Origin: Pseudoalteromonas aurantia 208
GTDB lineage: Bacteria > Pseudomonadota > Gammaproteobacteria > Enterobacterales > Alteromonadaceae
Reading direction: 5' to 3'
DNA length: 64,000 bases
NCBI RefSeq assembly: GCF_014858725.1
Contig: NZ_AQGV01000012.1
Span: 1,240,001-1,304,000 of the forward strand
Shown: one piece after another, positions 7,991 to 17,798 of the stretch
Position numbering within the stretch: position 1 is the stretch's first letter
Layout of the letters: each line of letters opens with the position of its first letter
Position numbers and translations under genes: made by a program
Notes under the pieces: generated by a model
Database searches by the model: none
What the model was told of the DNA's origin: nothing
What the model saw: only the letters and a program-made list of their open reading frames with translations

Positions 7991-10036
7991 TTACAGTTTA
8001 CTTAGGTCAACTTTTAATGTTTTAAGATGCGTTGCAATCTCTGTTGATGTTTCTTTACTGGTTTTTCCACCTAAATGTTTAGCGAAAAATTGCTCCATTG
8101 CCATAACATAGGCCAGTTTATTGTCACGCTTAAGAAAGCCATGGCCTTCGTCTTTTGCCAAAATATATTCAACAGGTAGGTCTTTTTTATACATTACGCG
8201 AGCAATATTGTCTGATTCAAGCTGGGTAACTCTTGGGTCGTTGGCACCTTGTACAATAAGCAATGGTGTTTTAATGTTATCAACAAAGTTAATGGGCGAG
8301 CGGCTATTCATCTGTACTCGGTCAGCGGTCACTTCAGGGTCGCCAACGGCACTGAAAAATTGACCTAAGTAAGGGCGATAGTGCGACGGGAAAGATTCAA
8401 GTAAGGTAATTAAGCTTGAAGGCCCTACGTAGGATACGGCTGCTTTGTATATATCAGGTGTAAACGTAATGCCTGCCAATGTCGCGTATCCGCCATAAGA
8501 AGCCCCCATAATACCAACCCTGTTTTTGTCAGTAATACCTTGGTTCACTAAGTAAGTAACGCCATCTGTTAAGTCATGTTGCATATTACCAAGCCCCCAG
8601 TTTTTATTTCCAGCGTTTAGAAATTTTTTACCAAAGCCTGTTGAAGCCCTAAAATTTGGCTGTAATACCGCATAACCTCGGTTGGCTAATAACTGCGCTA
8701 CCGGGTTGAAATACCCTGAACTCAATGTCCAGTAATCTCGAGCCCAAGGTCCACCATGTGGCAATATAATCGTGGGTAGGTTTTTAAGTTTGTTTTTGGG
8801 TAGCGTTAAGTAAGCTTGAATGTTCACACCGTCGCGAGACTGATAATTGATTGATTGGCGTTTTGATAAACGCTCGGGGGCAATTGCCGGCTTTTGCGTT
8901 AGGAGCGCATGCAGTTTTTGCGTATTCACATCGTAGCTGTAATCACGGTCGGTTTTAATATCACTGCCGACGGTAACTTGCCATTGCCCCGTTTTTTTAT
9001 TCATTGACTTAACACTAATTTCAACCGTGTCGTTAAAATAGCTGTTGATTTTAGTCCAATGTTGAGCAAACGTTTGGCTTAATGGATAAGTACGTAAGTG
9101 TCCACCGTAATATGACACGGCTATGGGCTGGTTATCATCATTAAATTCAACCTTATATACGTCTGATTGATTTTCAGGATCTTGATGAAGCGTGGTAAAT
9201 GACTGTGTTTTAAAATCAAATGATAAGAGTTCCTGCTTGTCCCTTTTTTGAATGTCACCCGTTAAATAGGCTTTATGGTTAGCTTCATCATATTTTAATA
9301 AAGTCATGTTTTCGCCAAAAGCGGTGTCAAATACCGCTTGCCATTCATGCTTATTTTTTACATAAAGTGTACTGGTATTGTCGCTGTTGGCGCTAACAGC
9401 AATCATTGGAATGCCTTGACTGTTAAATGACAGTGAACGAAATCCTTTTTTGTTTTCAAGTACTTTTTTTAGCTTACCGGTTATGACATCTAAATGAAAA
9501 ATATCTAGCTGACCACTTTGATCTTGATTTGACATCACGATTAGTTGATTAGGCATGTCTTTAACTTGGCCTAACAAAGCGTATGTTGCATCTTTGTTTT
9601 GAGTGAGTGGTTTAAGGTGAACTTCTTGTTGAGATTTGTTTTTGCCAAACGTTAAATGATGAATTTGATCCTTTTCATTACCATTTTCATTTTGAATAAA
9701 AAATAGGCTGTCGTCATTTTTTGACCACTGAAAACTCTTTATGGGATCCTTAGACTGAGTCACTGCGTAAGCGTGTGTCAATGGTTGCCCTTTACGGACA
9801 AGAAAAATATTCTGTGCGCCATCGAACTCTTTAAAAAAAGCTATCCAATGTCCTGATGGCGACAACTTTATATCGCTCATTAAACTTTTATTAAAAAAGT
9901 CCGCCATCGGGATCAACGTTGTATTTACCTGATTTTTAGTAATGTTACCTTCTAAGTTGCTGGCATAAACCAGTGGAGTAACGGCTGACGATAAAGCGCC
10001 GATGATTAAGCTTGGTAGTAAGTATTTGGTGATCAT
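7991..10036 (-). CDS. Exported S9 family peptidase (acylaminoacyl/oligopeptidase type)
   Basis: This is a serine peptidase with an N-terminal beta-propeller (about residues 40-400) and a C-terminal alpha/beta hydrolase domain. The catalytic Ser lies in GASYGGYA, the Asp in GANDPRV and the His in DEGHGF. The oxyanion region is LPHGGPWARDYW. An internal ATG at 10036 is preferred over 10063 because it places a signal peptide directly at the N-terminus, ending in LVYA. The protein would act in the periplasm or outside on short peptides. It is a single gene, convergent with the RND operon. Confidence 0.9.
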   Translation of the reverse strand: MITKYLLPSLIIGALSSAVTPLVYASNLEGNITKNQVNTTLIPMADFFNKSLMSDIKLSPSGHWIAFFKEFDGAQNIFLVRKGQPLTHAYAVTQSKDPIKSFQWSKNDDSLFFIQNENGNEKDQIHHLTFGKNKSQQEVHLKPLTQNKDATYALLGQVKDMPNQLIVMSNQDQSGQLDIFHLDVITGKLKKVLENKKGFRSLSFNSQGIPMIAVSANSDNTSTLYVKNKHEWQAVFDTAFGENMTLLKYDEANHKAYLTGDIQKRDKQELLSFDFKTQSFTTLHQDPENQSDVYKVEFNDDNQPIAVSYYGGHLRTYPLSQTFAQHWTKINSYFNDTVEISVKSMNKKTGQWQVTVGSDIKTDRDYSYDVNTQKLHALLTQKPAIAPERLSKRQSINYQSRDGVNIQAYLTLPKNKLKNLPTIILPHGGPWARDYWTLSSGYFNPVAQLLANRGYAVLQPNFRASTGFGKKFLNAGNKNWGLGNMQHDLTDGVTYLVNQGITDKNRVGIMGASYGGYATLAGITFTPDIYKAAVSYVGPSSLITLLESFPSHYRPYLGQFFSAVGDPEVTADRVQMNSRSPINFVDNIKTPLLIVQGANDPRVTQLESDNIARVMYKKDLPVEYILAKDEGHGFLKRDNKLAYVMAMEQFFAKHLGGKTSKETSTEIATHLKTLKVDLSKL

Positions 10037-10204
10037 AATTAGGTTCTCGCTGTTTTTACTCATGCTGAAAGAGTGATAAGTAACTTGGGAGTATAGTTAC
10101 ACGAAAAATAATTATTGTAAAACGATAATTTTATGTTGTTTTGTAATGTTTTATTATTGTGTGGTACTATTGCTTTAAGTATTTTGAGGAATAAAGAGCA
10201 ATAA

Positions 10205-10720
10205 ATGAATGTAAGTATGCAAAAGCTTATGAGAATGAGCGGGTTATTAAGAGTATTAATATTACTGGCAGCAACCACTGTGATTTTTTACCTTGCCTAT
10301 GGCTACTTTGTAGACGATGAAATTTATTTCAATTCTAGTGCATTGTTCTTTGCGCTTTGGGATAACCCGTCAGCGAGTCAATCTTTCCTGCTGGCATCGA
10401 AACTGCCATTACTGCTTAGCTTTCTTCTTGGTGTTTATTGGTTGCAAAAATTATTGAGTCATTATCAACAAGGGCAATTTTTTGGACCCGATTCAATGCA
10501 TTGTTACTTATGGCTAGTGTGGTTAAAACTGGCAAGTTTTATACTTGGTATTATTGATACGCTACTGATAGGTAACTACGCGCGAGACTTTCAAGACAGT
10601 GTTAGTATTGAGCTGACGGTTGATTTCAATGAGATTACCACTATTTTGTTGATGCTAGTGATTGTGTATTTACTTAAAGCAGCCAAAGAAATCGAAGCTG
10701 AAAATAAAGAGTTTATTTAG
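10205..10720 (+). CDS. DUF2975 membrane protein
   Basis: This 171-residue protein has four membrane helices (about 14-36, 58-80, 94-118 and 140-160) and no signal peptide. The layout matches DUF2975 proteins, which are almost always followed by a small XRE regulator of the YozG type, as here. The role of the pair is not established; membrane sensing that controls the regulator is a common guess. AAAGAG lies upstream of the ATG, and the regulator begins three bases after this stop, so both are co-translated. Confidence 0.8.
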   Translation: MNVSMQKLMRMSGLLRVLILLAATTVIFYLAYGYFVDDEIYFNSSALFFALWDNPSASQSFLLASKLPLLLSFLLGVYWLQKLLSHYQQGQFFGPDSMHCYLWLVWLKLASFILGIIDTLLIGNYARDFQDSVSIELTVDFNEITTILLMLVIVYLLKAAKEIEAENKEFI

Positions 10721-10723
10721 CTT

Positions 10724-10954
10724 ATGGAAATTATTGTAAATTTAGATGTGATGATAGCGATTCGAAAAGTGAGCTCTAAAGAGTTAGCTAAAGCCATCGG
10801 GATCACCGAAGCTAACTTATCGTTACTTAAACGCGGCAAGGTCAAAGGGGTTCGCTTTGAAACATTAGCTGCTATTTGTCATTACTTAGAATGCCAGCCT
10901 GGCGACATATTAGCGTTTAGCGCAAGTGAGACTAAAGGTGTTACCAAGCGCTAA
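10724..10954 (+). CDS. Small XRE/Cro-type helix-turn-helix regulator (YozG-like)
   Basis: This 76-residue protein is almost entirely a Cro/C1-type DNA-binding domain: VSSKELAKAIGITEANLSLLKRGKVKGVRFETL, then HYLECQPGDILAF. The last motif is typical of the YozG/YobV group that partners DUF2975. It starts three bases after the DUF2975 stop with no strong ribosome site of its own, which suggests translational coupling. It probably controls its own operon. It stops at 76 residues and lacks any sensor domain. Confidence 0.87.
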   Translation: MEIIVNLDVMIAIRKVSSKELAKAIGITEANLSLLKRGKVKGVRFETLAAICHYLECQPGDILAFSASETKGVTKR

Positions 10955-11040
10955 AGGTGAGTCCACTGACTGTACTTCACCGTTAGCAGCTATCTCTGTT
11001 TGCTTTTGCCTGTTAGCTACATCACGGTGCATGCCATCTA

Positions 11041-11070
11041 ATAAGCCACATACTGAGGTATGTGGCTTAT
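11041..11070. terminator. Perfect hairpin between convergent genes
   Basis: ATAAGCCACATAC and GTATGTGGCTTAT make a perfect 13-bp stem with a 4-base TGAG loop. It lies between the plus-strand XRE gene and the minus-strand PAN/RCC1 gene, both ending toward it. T-tracts are weak on both sides, so it may act as a shared terminator or 3'-end stabiliser. Confidence 0.65.
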
Positions 11071-11092
11071 AGTCTCTCATTCATATCACTTG

Positions 11093-12979
11093 TTAAAATA
11101 TGACTTTAACGGGTGATGTTGTTTTGGGGGCAGTAGGGTCTGTTGAAACGGGTAACTCATCCCAGCACTGTACATCATTAAATGACTGAAGGGCACATGC
11201 GCCATTTAATGTATTCGCAACATCAACGTCATTAGATGCGCCAGCGACAGAATAATCTCCTTTACCATATGCAGAACATTTTATTGTGCCATCATAAAGT
11301 GTTGCACATACTCTATTAGAGTTTTGGTTATTTCCTGACACAGATAACCTCACAGCACCGTCAAGCCCAGCCATAACGATGGGTGAAGTTAGTACATTTG
11401 AACTATCGATATATCCCCAACAGTTTACCGTATTGCTTTGGCTTGATTGACCGGCCTCAATCGCGCAAGATACGAGGTCAGAGGTCGCAATATCAATGGC
11501 GTTAGTGAGGCCAGAAACCGTCGCGATGTTGTTTCTAAAATTGATGGGATCTGTTGGACCTGCTGCAGCCGTTTTACCTAAACAAGTTACGGTGCCTGAT
11601 TGTTTCAATGCACATATGTGGCCATTACTAAGAGCACTGCCTATAGCTATTTTCTTCACATTAACTAACTCAGCGTACGCCATATTACTTGGATCCGCAC
11701 TTGGCCAAGAGTTTCTATTGTTAGGGATTGGGAAAGCGCCCCAACAATTTATCACGCCGGTTTCTGTTGTTGTAATATTATCAATCGTGACCTCTGCTGA
11801 TCCCAATAATGCACAAGAGAATTTATCTGCAGTAGCAACTTGAATCGCATTGCTAACGGTATTTACCGCAACAGGTGTCAATGAATCAGTTGAAGTACCG
11901 TTACCTAGTTGTTTATTTGCATTTTTCCCCCAGCAACTCACAGTCCCATCACGCAATACAGCACAGCTGTGATTTTTACTGGCAGCAACTTGATAGGCAT
12001 TATTGAGGTTATTCACTGATACCGGTATTGTTGAATCCGTTGTGGTGTTGTTGCCTAATTGACCTGCGTCATTGTCGCCCCAACATTTAATCGTATTGTC
12101 TTTTTGTACGAAACACGTGTGATTTTCGCCTGCGGCTAATCGAGTATTTAAAATGCGTTTTTCTACTTTATAGCCAGAACTGTCGCCTTGACTTATCTGT
12201 GATTCATTCACAGTAATGTTTAATGTACACTGATTGTTAGTATTGAGGTTCCATGACATACACTTGTTGTCATTTTGACATGCAAGTAAGCATGCGTTCT
12301 CACTTGAGTTGTTAATTGTATTGTAAGGGTGGCCGATACGCAGTGTATTCGCGACAGGTGGCGTGGCAATTAAGTTGGGTACTTTTTTACCAGCAGTACA
12401 CATGTCGCATGTTTCGGTTGACTCGTTGCCAGCACTTTTAAGCCAACATCTTGGGTATGGGCCTTGTAAACCAGCCTCAACAAAAGTCCATGACCCGCAT
12501 AAACCGTTTTTTTGACAGAGTGCTTCACAGTCACTTTCTGTTTCCCCATTCATAAACTGGGTTTGAAAGAACTCATGACCAAACCTATCTCTGTCGGTTT
12601 CAGAAAGACTCATTTCGCTTTTGGTGGGGGTTAGCTTGTATCCTGAAGTGCAGAACGAGCAGGTGGTTCCTATATTTTTTGCACTTTTAAGCCAGCATAG
12701 GCCGTAAGTTGCATTCTGAACACCTGGGTCAACATAAGTCCAAGAGTTACACCTTGGATCATTTTTACAGCTGGCTTTACAAACTGTTGCATCATCTTGA
12801 CCTTGATCTTGAATAATATGTAAATATTCTAACCCTAGTCTATCGGTATTTTCTTCGGTTGTACTCATTGTTGTTGCAGAGGCTAAACTTGGAAGAATTA
12901 AACTGAGCAGTATTAAACATACTTTGGATGTAATTTCATAATTTATTCCTTGAGGTGCTGTTGAGTTTGAAGTATTCAT
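11093..12979 (-). CDS. Secreted protein with PAN/apple domains and RCC1-like repeats
   Basis: This 628-residue protein has an N-terminal hydrophobic export signal (about 18-37, ending LASA). Next come three Cys-rich PAN/apple-like modules (about 40-125, 125-205 and 215-285), with repeats of DRLG/DRFG, CNSWTYVDPG and CGSWTFVEAG, and CWLKSA. The rest (about 290-610) is built of RCC1-like blades with CWGDNDAGQLGN and CWGKNANKQLGN. PAN domains bind proteins or sugars, and RCC1/BLIP-II propellers bind protein partners. It is probably an extracellular binding or adhesion protein. It is flanked by its own terminator hairpin and a long gap, so it appears monocistronic. Confidence 0.75.
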   Translation of the reverse strand: MNTSNSTAPQGINYEITSKVCLILLSLILPSLASATTMSTTEENTDRLGLEYLHIIQDQGQDDATVCKASCKNDPRCNSWTYVDPGVQNATYGLCWLKSAKNIGTTCSFCTSGYKLTPTKSEMSLSETDRDRFGHEFFQTQFMNGETESDCEALCQKNGLCGSWTFVEAGLQGPYPRCWLKSAGNESTETCDMCTAGKKVPNLIATPPVANTLRIGHPYNTINNSSENACLLACQNDNKCMSWNLNTNNQCTLNITVNESQISQGDSSGYKVEKRILNTRLAAGENHTCFVQKDNTIKCWGDNDAGQLGNNTTTDSTIPVSVNNLNNAYQVAASKNHSCAVLRDGTVSCWGKNANKQLGNGTSTDSLTPVAVNTVSNAIQVATADKFSCALLGSAEVTIDNITTTETGVINCWGAFPIPNNRNSWPSADPSNMAYAELVNVKKIAIGSALSNGHICALKQSGTVTCLGKTAAAGPTDPINFRNNIATVSGLTNAIDIATSDLVSCAIEAGQSSQSNTVNCWGYIDSSNVLTSPIVMAGLDGAVRLSVSGNNQNSNRVCATLYDGTIKCSAYGKGDYSVAGASNDVDVANTLNGACALQSFNDVQCWDELPVSTDPTAPKTTSPVKVIF

Positions 12980-13273
12980 TCTAAAACGAGACGTATTTAG
13001 TTAAATTATGCATTGCCAGCACAGATTTGAACATTACATGACATTACATATGCAACTCCTTAGCTAGGGGATTAGCGCAGTTTGGTTACAAAGTTTTTTG
13101 TTATTAATATAAGGACCGCGATGAGTGGGAAGGTTTCTTGATAATAATTTCACTGTCGTAAACGCAGCACCATTAAGTTAATAGTCCAGGAGTAATACAC
13201 TCGACTACTTTTCGAGACAACCGCTCAGTCAGTTACCCCATTAGTACCGTGATGGTTGTTAATGGGGTATAGG

Positions 13274-14479
13274 TTACGCCCCCCTGGTTGTGATTGCGGG
13301 AGACACTTTGGCCGCTTGACTAACAGGATAAGCGACTGCGATTTGCCCAAGCAACACAATCGCAATAGCGCCGAACAGTAAAAAGTTTAGCGGGACGGGT
13401 GTGATTGCAAGTAGTTCCACAAATTGGTTGTTTAATATGATGGCGGTGAGTATGCCAATTACCACACCTATGGTTGAAATGATGGCATTTTCTAGCATGA
13501 AATAGCGCACTACTTGAGATTTACTGGCGCCAAGCGCACGTCGAGTGCCAATGTGTTTTATTCGTCTGTTAATTGTAAATTTAGCCTGACCTAAGATCCC
13601 AAATAGGGTAATGATGGTGAGGCCAATACAGACCGATGTGAGTAATTGGTTGGTTGCTAAGTCTTCTTGATAACTGCGTTTTTTTACCTCGCTTAAAGGC
13701 TCAATTGTTTCTATGCGTTTATAAGCATGTGTGAGTAAAGCTTCTGGTATCGCTTTTATAACGTAGTCCATTTGATCAGGTTCAACGCGAACTATATAAC
13801 GTTGGCTATGGTTTGACTCACGTACTGACGAAATTACGGTGTATTCAACGGCACTCCAGGAACTCCATGCATTTTGCAATCGCTCAATGATACCTATCAC
13901 CTCGTGAGGCTCTTTATAGAAATATATATTTTTACCGAGTATGTCTCGCCAGTTATCGGGAGATATTTTTTCAGCCAAGGCTCTGGTTATCAGTATTTTT
14001 GCGGGTTTATATATACCATCTCGCTCTGCCGTTTGGATATCCGAAGGGGAGAAATTTTCACCAGCGACTAAGGTAAGCCCTAACGCATCAATCACGTCCT
14101 CGTTTGAGCCAAAGTATCCGCCAAAGGCAACATATTCTTCATCAGGCACGAGTTTAAACTCAATATAAGCACCCCAGCCTTCAAGCGGAAGCGCTGTCAT
14201 TGGCGCGGCGTTGATGACGCCATGAATATTTTTTAATGCAAGTAAATCGTCTTCTAGTTGATTGATTAAATCACCATGCTCGTCAGATAAATTAGTAATA
14301 ACCGTAAGTGTATTTTTAATGTCGACGCCGACAGGGCTTGCTATTAAGTCGTTTCGTTCTGAAATCATATAAATGGCATTGACAAGTACCATGAATGTAA
14401 CAGCAATTTGAAATGCCAATAAAATAGGGGTGGTTTTTTTCTTTTTAAATGTTTTTACTATGGGTAAAAAATCACGCAT
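13274..14479 (-). CDS. ABC exporter permease, MacB/FtsX type (second permease)
   Basis: This permease is about 401 residues from the ATG at 14479, which has AGGAT upstream. The longer frame would run back into the neighbouring gene. It has one N-terminal membrane helix (about 18-37), a large periplasmic domain (about 40-280) and three C-terminal helices with the FtsX-type cytoplasmic motif IKHIGTRRALGASKSQVVRYF. This is the MacB permease plan, which drives efflux by moving the periplasmic domain rather than transporting through the membrane. It lies 10 bases after the first permease in a four-gene operon and probably forms a heterodimer with it. Confidence 0.85.
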   Translation of the reverse strand: MRDFLPIVKTFKKKKTTPILLAFQIAVTFMVLVNAIYMISERNDLIASPVGVDIKNTLTVITNLSDEHGDLINQLEDDLLALKNIHGVINAAPMTALPLEGWGAYIEFKLVPDEEYVAFGGYFGSNEDVIDALGLTLVAGENFSPSDIQTAERDGIYKPAKILITRALAEKISPDNWRDILGKNIYFYKEPHEVIGIIERLQNAWSSWSAVEYTVISSVRESNHSQRYIVRVEPDQMDYVIKAIPEALLTHAYKRIETIEPLSEVKKRSYQEDLATNQLLTSVCIGLTIITLFGILGQAKFTINRRIKHIGTRRALGASKSQVVRYFMLENAIISTIGVVIGILTAIILNNQFVELLAITPVPLNFLLFGAIAIVLLGQIAVAYPVSQAAKVSPAITTRGA

Positions 14480-14489
14480 GTTTTTTATC

Positions 14490-15806
14490 CTATAAGCTTT
14501 TAAGTTGGCTGGAGGGCTGCATGTAACTTGCTTTGATGATTGGATAAAGGCCAAACACTAAACTCGATATAACCGCCAATAGTACTGTGCCAAGAGTTAG
14601 TTGAGTGTTCATTTGCATTAGCCCTGAGTGTAGGTAATGGTATGTGTTGGCTGCGGCAATAAGCCCAAGCTTTGCAAGCAACAATCCCAGTAACCCACCC
14701 ACGAAACCGATCACTGATAACTCAATTGCAAATTGTTTGACAATATCCTGTTGGCTTGCTCCGACAGCACGACGTAATCCGATTTCACCTGATTTGGCAT
14801 CAAACTTGGCTATCATGAGGCTCATACAGTTAAGCAAACAGACCAACAGAAATAGGGCTGCTAACCACACGGCCAGTTTACTATCATCGCTTATAATTTC
14901 TTCAACTATCAAGTATTGCTTCAATGGTAAAAGTTTATTGAAAATACGACGTGGGAATCTCCCCAAAGATTGCTGCTCTTTAGCATGATTATCTATAAAT
15001 GTTTGATATTCATCATGGCTTTTCTTATTCGAGAGTTCAACCCAGAAAACGACCCACATACATTCTGATACCAGTAAAGATGCAAAGGACTGATCATCCG
15101 GTTCTTTCCAGCAGTAATTGTTCATTAACTTTAAAGTCAGCAGTTCATTTTGAATTTGGGTATTGAAGGGAATGAATATACCATTTGGTTTCTTAAACGC
15201 TTCATTCTGAAGGGCGTAAAACTTGGGTAAGGGGTTCCAATCGTCTAATACACCAATGACACGATACGTGTCTTTACCGAAATAAAATGTTTTGCCAACC
15301 GAGTTTTCACCATTAAAAAGCCAAGTGTTAGTTTCTTTGGATAGCACGGCAACTTGGGCAGCATCTTTGCCATCTTGTTCGCTCCACCCTGCGCCAAACA
15401 AAAAGGGTACTTCAAACATATTGAAGAAGTCGCTGGTAGTTGAGCGAACTTCCAAGCTTCTAGGCTCTATATCTTTGTTATTTATATGGCGGATCTCTTC
15501 TTGAATGGCACTCAGTGCAACGTGGTTTTTTGGTATATCGGATTTTAATAATGCTTGGACGTCTTGATATGAGATAGTGATAGGCAATGTATCGCCATCA
15601 GCAAACTCGTAATCCAAACTGTCTAGTTGAACCTGATATAGGTTTGCACTTTTATTTGGGATAGGATCCTGAGACATCATGTAGCTGACAGTATAGGTGG
15701 TCATGGTTGCACCAATGCCAATCGCGATCATTATCACCATTAAAAGGCTTAGTAATGGCGTTTTACGCAAGCTGAGCAGGGCGAGCTTGAAGTAATAAGA
15801 ATACAT
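14490..15806 (-). CDS. ABC exporter permease, MacB/FtsX type (first permease)
   Basis: This 438-residue permease has the same plan as its neighbour: N-terminal helix (about 15-38), periplasmic MacB-type domain (about 40-310) and three C-terminal helices, with the coupling motif SGEIGLRRAVGASQQDIVKQF. It follows the ATPase gene by nine bases and precedes the second permease by ten. The two permeases are clearly diverged from each other, so a heterodimer is likely. Substrates of such exporters include peptides, lipoproteins and antibiotics; the one here is unknown. Confidence 0.87.
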   Translation of the reverse strand: MYSYYFKLALLSLRKTPLLSLLMVIMIAIGIGATMTTYTVSYMMSQDPIPNKSANLYQVQLDSLDYEFADGDTLPITISYQDVQALLKSDIPKNHVALSAIQEEIRHINNKDIEPRSLEVRSTTSDFFNMFEVPFLFGAGWSEQDGKDAAQVAVLSKETNTWLFNGENSVGKTFYFGKDTYRVIGVLDDWNPLPKFYALQNEAFKKPNGIFIPFNTQIQNELLTLKLMNNYCWKEPDDQSFASLLVSECMWVVFWVELSNKKSHDEYQTFIDNHAKEQQSLGRFPRRIFNKLLPLKQYLIVEEIISDDSKLAVWLAALFLLVCLLNCMSLMIAKFDAKSGEIGLRRAVGASQQDIVKQFAIELSVIGFVGGLLGLLLAKLGLIAAANTYHYLHSGLMQMNTQLTLGTVLLAVISSLVFGLYPIIKASYMQPSSQLKSL

Positions 15807-15815
15807 GTTATGCCC

Positions 15816-16505
15816 TTACGCGATGGCTTTTTTATTGTGTGTGTATTCAGATAGGTGACCGTCTTTAATTTGTACTATGCGGTTAGCCTGAGCTGCCTGT
15901 TCATTATCATGGGTCACCATGATAATACTTGTGCCAGCTGCATTGATGTCTTTCAGTAAGGACATAATGCCTTCAGCCATTTTAGAGTCTAAATTACCCG
16001 TTGGTTCATCTGCGAGAATAACGGAAGGAGTACCTGCTATAGCGCGAGCAATCGCAACACGCTGTTGTTGACCACCAGAGAGTTGTGTTGGGTAATGACT
16101 CTTTCGTCCCGCTAATCCGACTTGCTCAAGTGCTTGCATAATACGTTTGTGCCGCTCATCACGGTTAAACTTTCTATAGCGTAAAGGCATGTCAACGTTA
16201 TCGTAGAGGTTTAGCTCCGGTATGAGATTAAAGCTTTGAAATACAAAACCAATTTTTTCATTTCGATAGGCGGATTTTTTTTTATCGGTAAACTGCGCGA
16301 CATTTTGCTCATCCAACTCATATAGACCGTCGGAGTGTTCTTCTAATAACCCTGCAATATTCAAAAAGGTTGTTTTCCCTGAACCTGAAGGACCAATAAT
16401 ACTGACAAATTCGCCTTGTTCTATGGTGAGATCAAATGGGTGAAGTGCTTGCGTTTTTATTGCATCCGTTACAAACGCTTTTGATAAACTCTTCATTTTT
16501 AACAT
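15816..16505 (-). CDS. ABC exporter ATPase (MacB/LolD type)
   Basis: This 229-residue ATPase powers the adjacent FtsX-type permeases. It has Walker A GPSGSGKTT (about 39-47), Q-loop FVFQSFNLIPEL, signature LSGGQQQRVAIARA (about 142-155), Walker B VILADEPTGNLD and the switch His in MVTHD. The Q-loop region and length match the MacB/LolD branch. It is the second gene of the operon, 12 bases after the adaptor. The separate ATPase and two permeases make this a split version of MacB, in which E. coli fuses ATPase and permease. Confidence 0.93.
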   Translation of the reverse strand: MLKMKSLSKAFVTDAIKTQALHPFDLTIEQGEFVSIIGPSGSGKTTFLNIAGLLEEHSDGLYELDEQNVAQFTDKKKSAYRNEKIGFVFQSFNLIPELNLYDNVDMPLRYRKFNRDERHKRIMQALEQVGLAGRKSHYPTQLSGGQQQRVAIARAIAGTPSVILADEPTGNLDSKMAEGIMSLLKDINAAGTSIIMVTHDNEQAAQANRIVQIKDGHLSEYTHNKKAIA

Positions 16506-16517
16506 TACTATTCCTTT

Positions 16518-17798
16518 TTATTGTAAAATACGTACGCTTGGTGCGTCTTTGAAAATATCTGAATCAGATATCACCACGGTATCACCTGTTTTTAAGCCAG
16601 ATATCACTTCTACTTTGCCTAGACTACGTGAGCCTATTTTTATGGCGGTTTTAACTGCTGAATTATCGGTTACAACGTAAGCAAATTGCCCGTTATAGGT
16701 TTTTAAGAACTGACCTCTAGGGAGGTATTGAATATTATGTTTGCGTTCTAGAATAATCCGCGTTGTTAAGCGTTGGTTCTGTCTCAGCCCAGTTAAATTC
16801 GAGTCTTTAAAACGTACTTTACCTTGAACACGGCCCTGAGTGATTTCGGGAGATATAGCGACTAATTCACCTTGATACATGCTTTGGTTGAGGGTAATTT
16901 CGGCCTCCATGCCTAAGGCGAGGTCATCCGCATAACTCTCAGGGATTTGCACTTCGAGCTCGTATTCAGATAAGTCAACAATACTCAAAAGAGATTGGTT
17001 TTTAGCCACGGAGTTTTTTTGTTGTGCATTTAAATTTCCTACTAGACCCGTCACAGGTGATGTGACCTTTAAACCATCAACCTGACGTTTCAATTCAGTC
17101 ACTTTGACTTGTTGAGATTGCAACTCTAATTCACGGGTTTTAATTTCAAATTTCTGACTTTCTTTTACCAATGCAACTTCTTTTACTGCGTGTTCATATT
17201 CACGCTTGGCATTTTGTAAATCATCACTGGCTTTTTGATAATCAATGTCACTGATCACTTTATTTTTCATGGCTTCGTTAGCGCGTCGCATTTCTCTTTT
17301 AGCTGCATTGAGTGCGACTTGTGCCTGACCAATTTGGTTTTCTTGTTCTAAATTTGACTTCTTTACCTGAATCTTTTCACGTTCAAGTTGATTTTTTAGT
17401 CTAATCAAATTTGCTTGTTGTTGATTATATTCACTCTTTAATTCGGGGCTATCGATGATGGCAACCGTTTGTTGTGACATGACGCTGTCTCCTGCTTCAA
17501 CTAAGTACGTTACGGTACCTTGTGCGGGGCTGTATAATGTAGGTCGACGCGCCGCAGTGACTTTGCCTTGTACTGAAAGGTCTCTAATAAATAGGCCTTG
17601 TTCAACAGTCGCAATATTAAGTTTCTCTTTGTGTACGGCACTTGTGCCTTTTGTCCAATTGATGATTGGCGGAAGTATAAATAGATAAAATATGACTGCT
17701 GCGATAACGACGCCAAAAACTGGCACAATCAACTTCTTTAGTGAACGGGATTTTTTTATTGTTGTATCTTGCGCACTGGTGTCTGCGATATAACTCAT
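16518..17798 (-). CDS. HlyD/MacA-like periplasmic adaptor
   Basis: This 426-residue protein is the first gene of a four-gene exporter operon (17798 down to 13274). It has one N-terminal membrane anchor (about 24-47), lipoyl half-motifs near VTYLVEAGDSVMSQQTVAI and LKVTSPVTGLVGNL, a long charged alpha-helical hairpin between them (about 125-250), and C-terminal beta domains. It would bridge the MacB-like complex to an outer-membrane channel, which is not encoded here. The long coiled coil and uncleaved anchor fit the MacA branch better than the RND adaptors. Confidence 0.88.
   Translation of the reverse strand: MSYIADTSAQDTTIKKSRSLKKLIVPVFGVVIAAVIFYLFILPPIINWTKGTSAVHKEKLNIATVEQGLFIRDLSVQGKVTAARRPTLYSPAQGTVTYLVEAGDSVMSQQTVAIIDSPELKSEYNQQQANLIRLKNQLEREKIQVKKSNLEQENQIGQAQVALNAAKREMRRANEAMKNKVISDIDYQKASDDLQNAKREYEHAVKEVALVKESQKFEIKTRELELQSQQVKVTELKRQVDGLKVTSPVTGLVGNLNAQQKNSVAKNQSLLSIVDLSEYELEVQIPESYADDLALGMEAEITLNQSMYQGELVAISPEITQGRVQGKVRFKDSNLTGLRQNQRLTTRIILERKHNIQYLPRGQFLKTYNGQFAYVVTDNSAVKTAIKIGSRSLGKVEVISGLKTGDTVVISDSDIFKDAPSVRILQ

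Noticed and set aside
11093..12979. Beta-lactamase inhibitor (BLIP-II) reading of the RCC1-like repeats
   Set aside because: The repeats fit the fold, but nothing shows a beta-lactamase-binding surface and no beta-lactamase gene is nearby.
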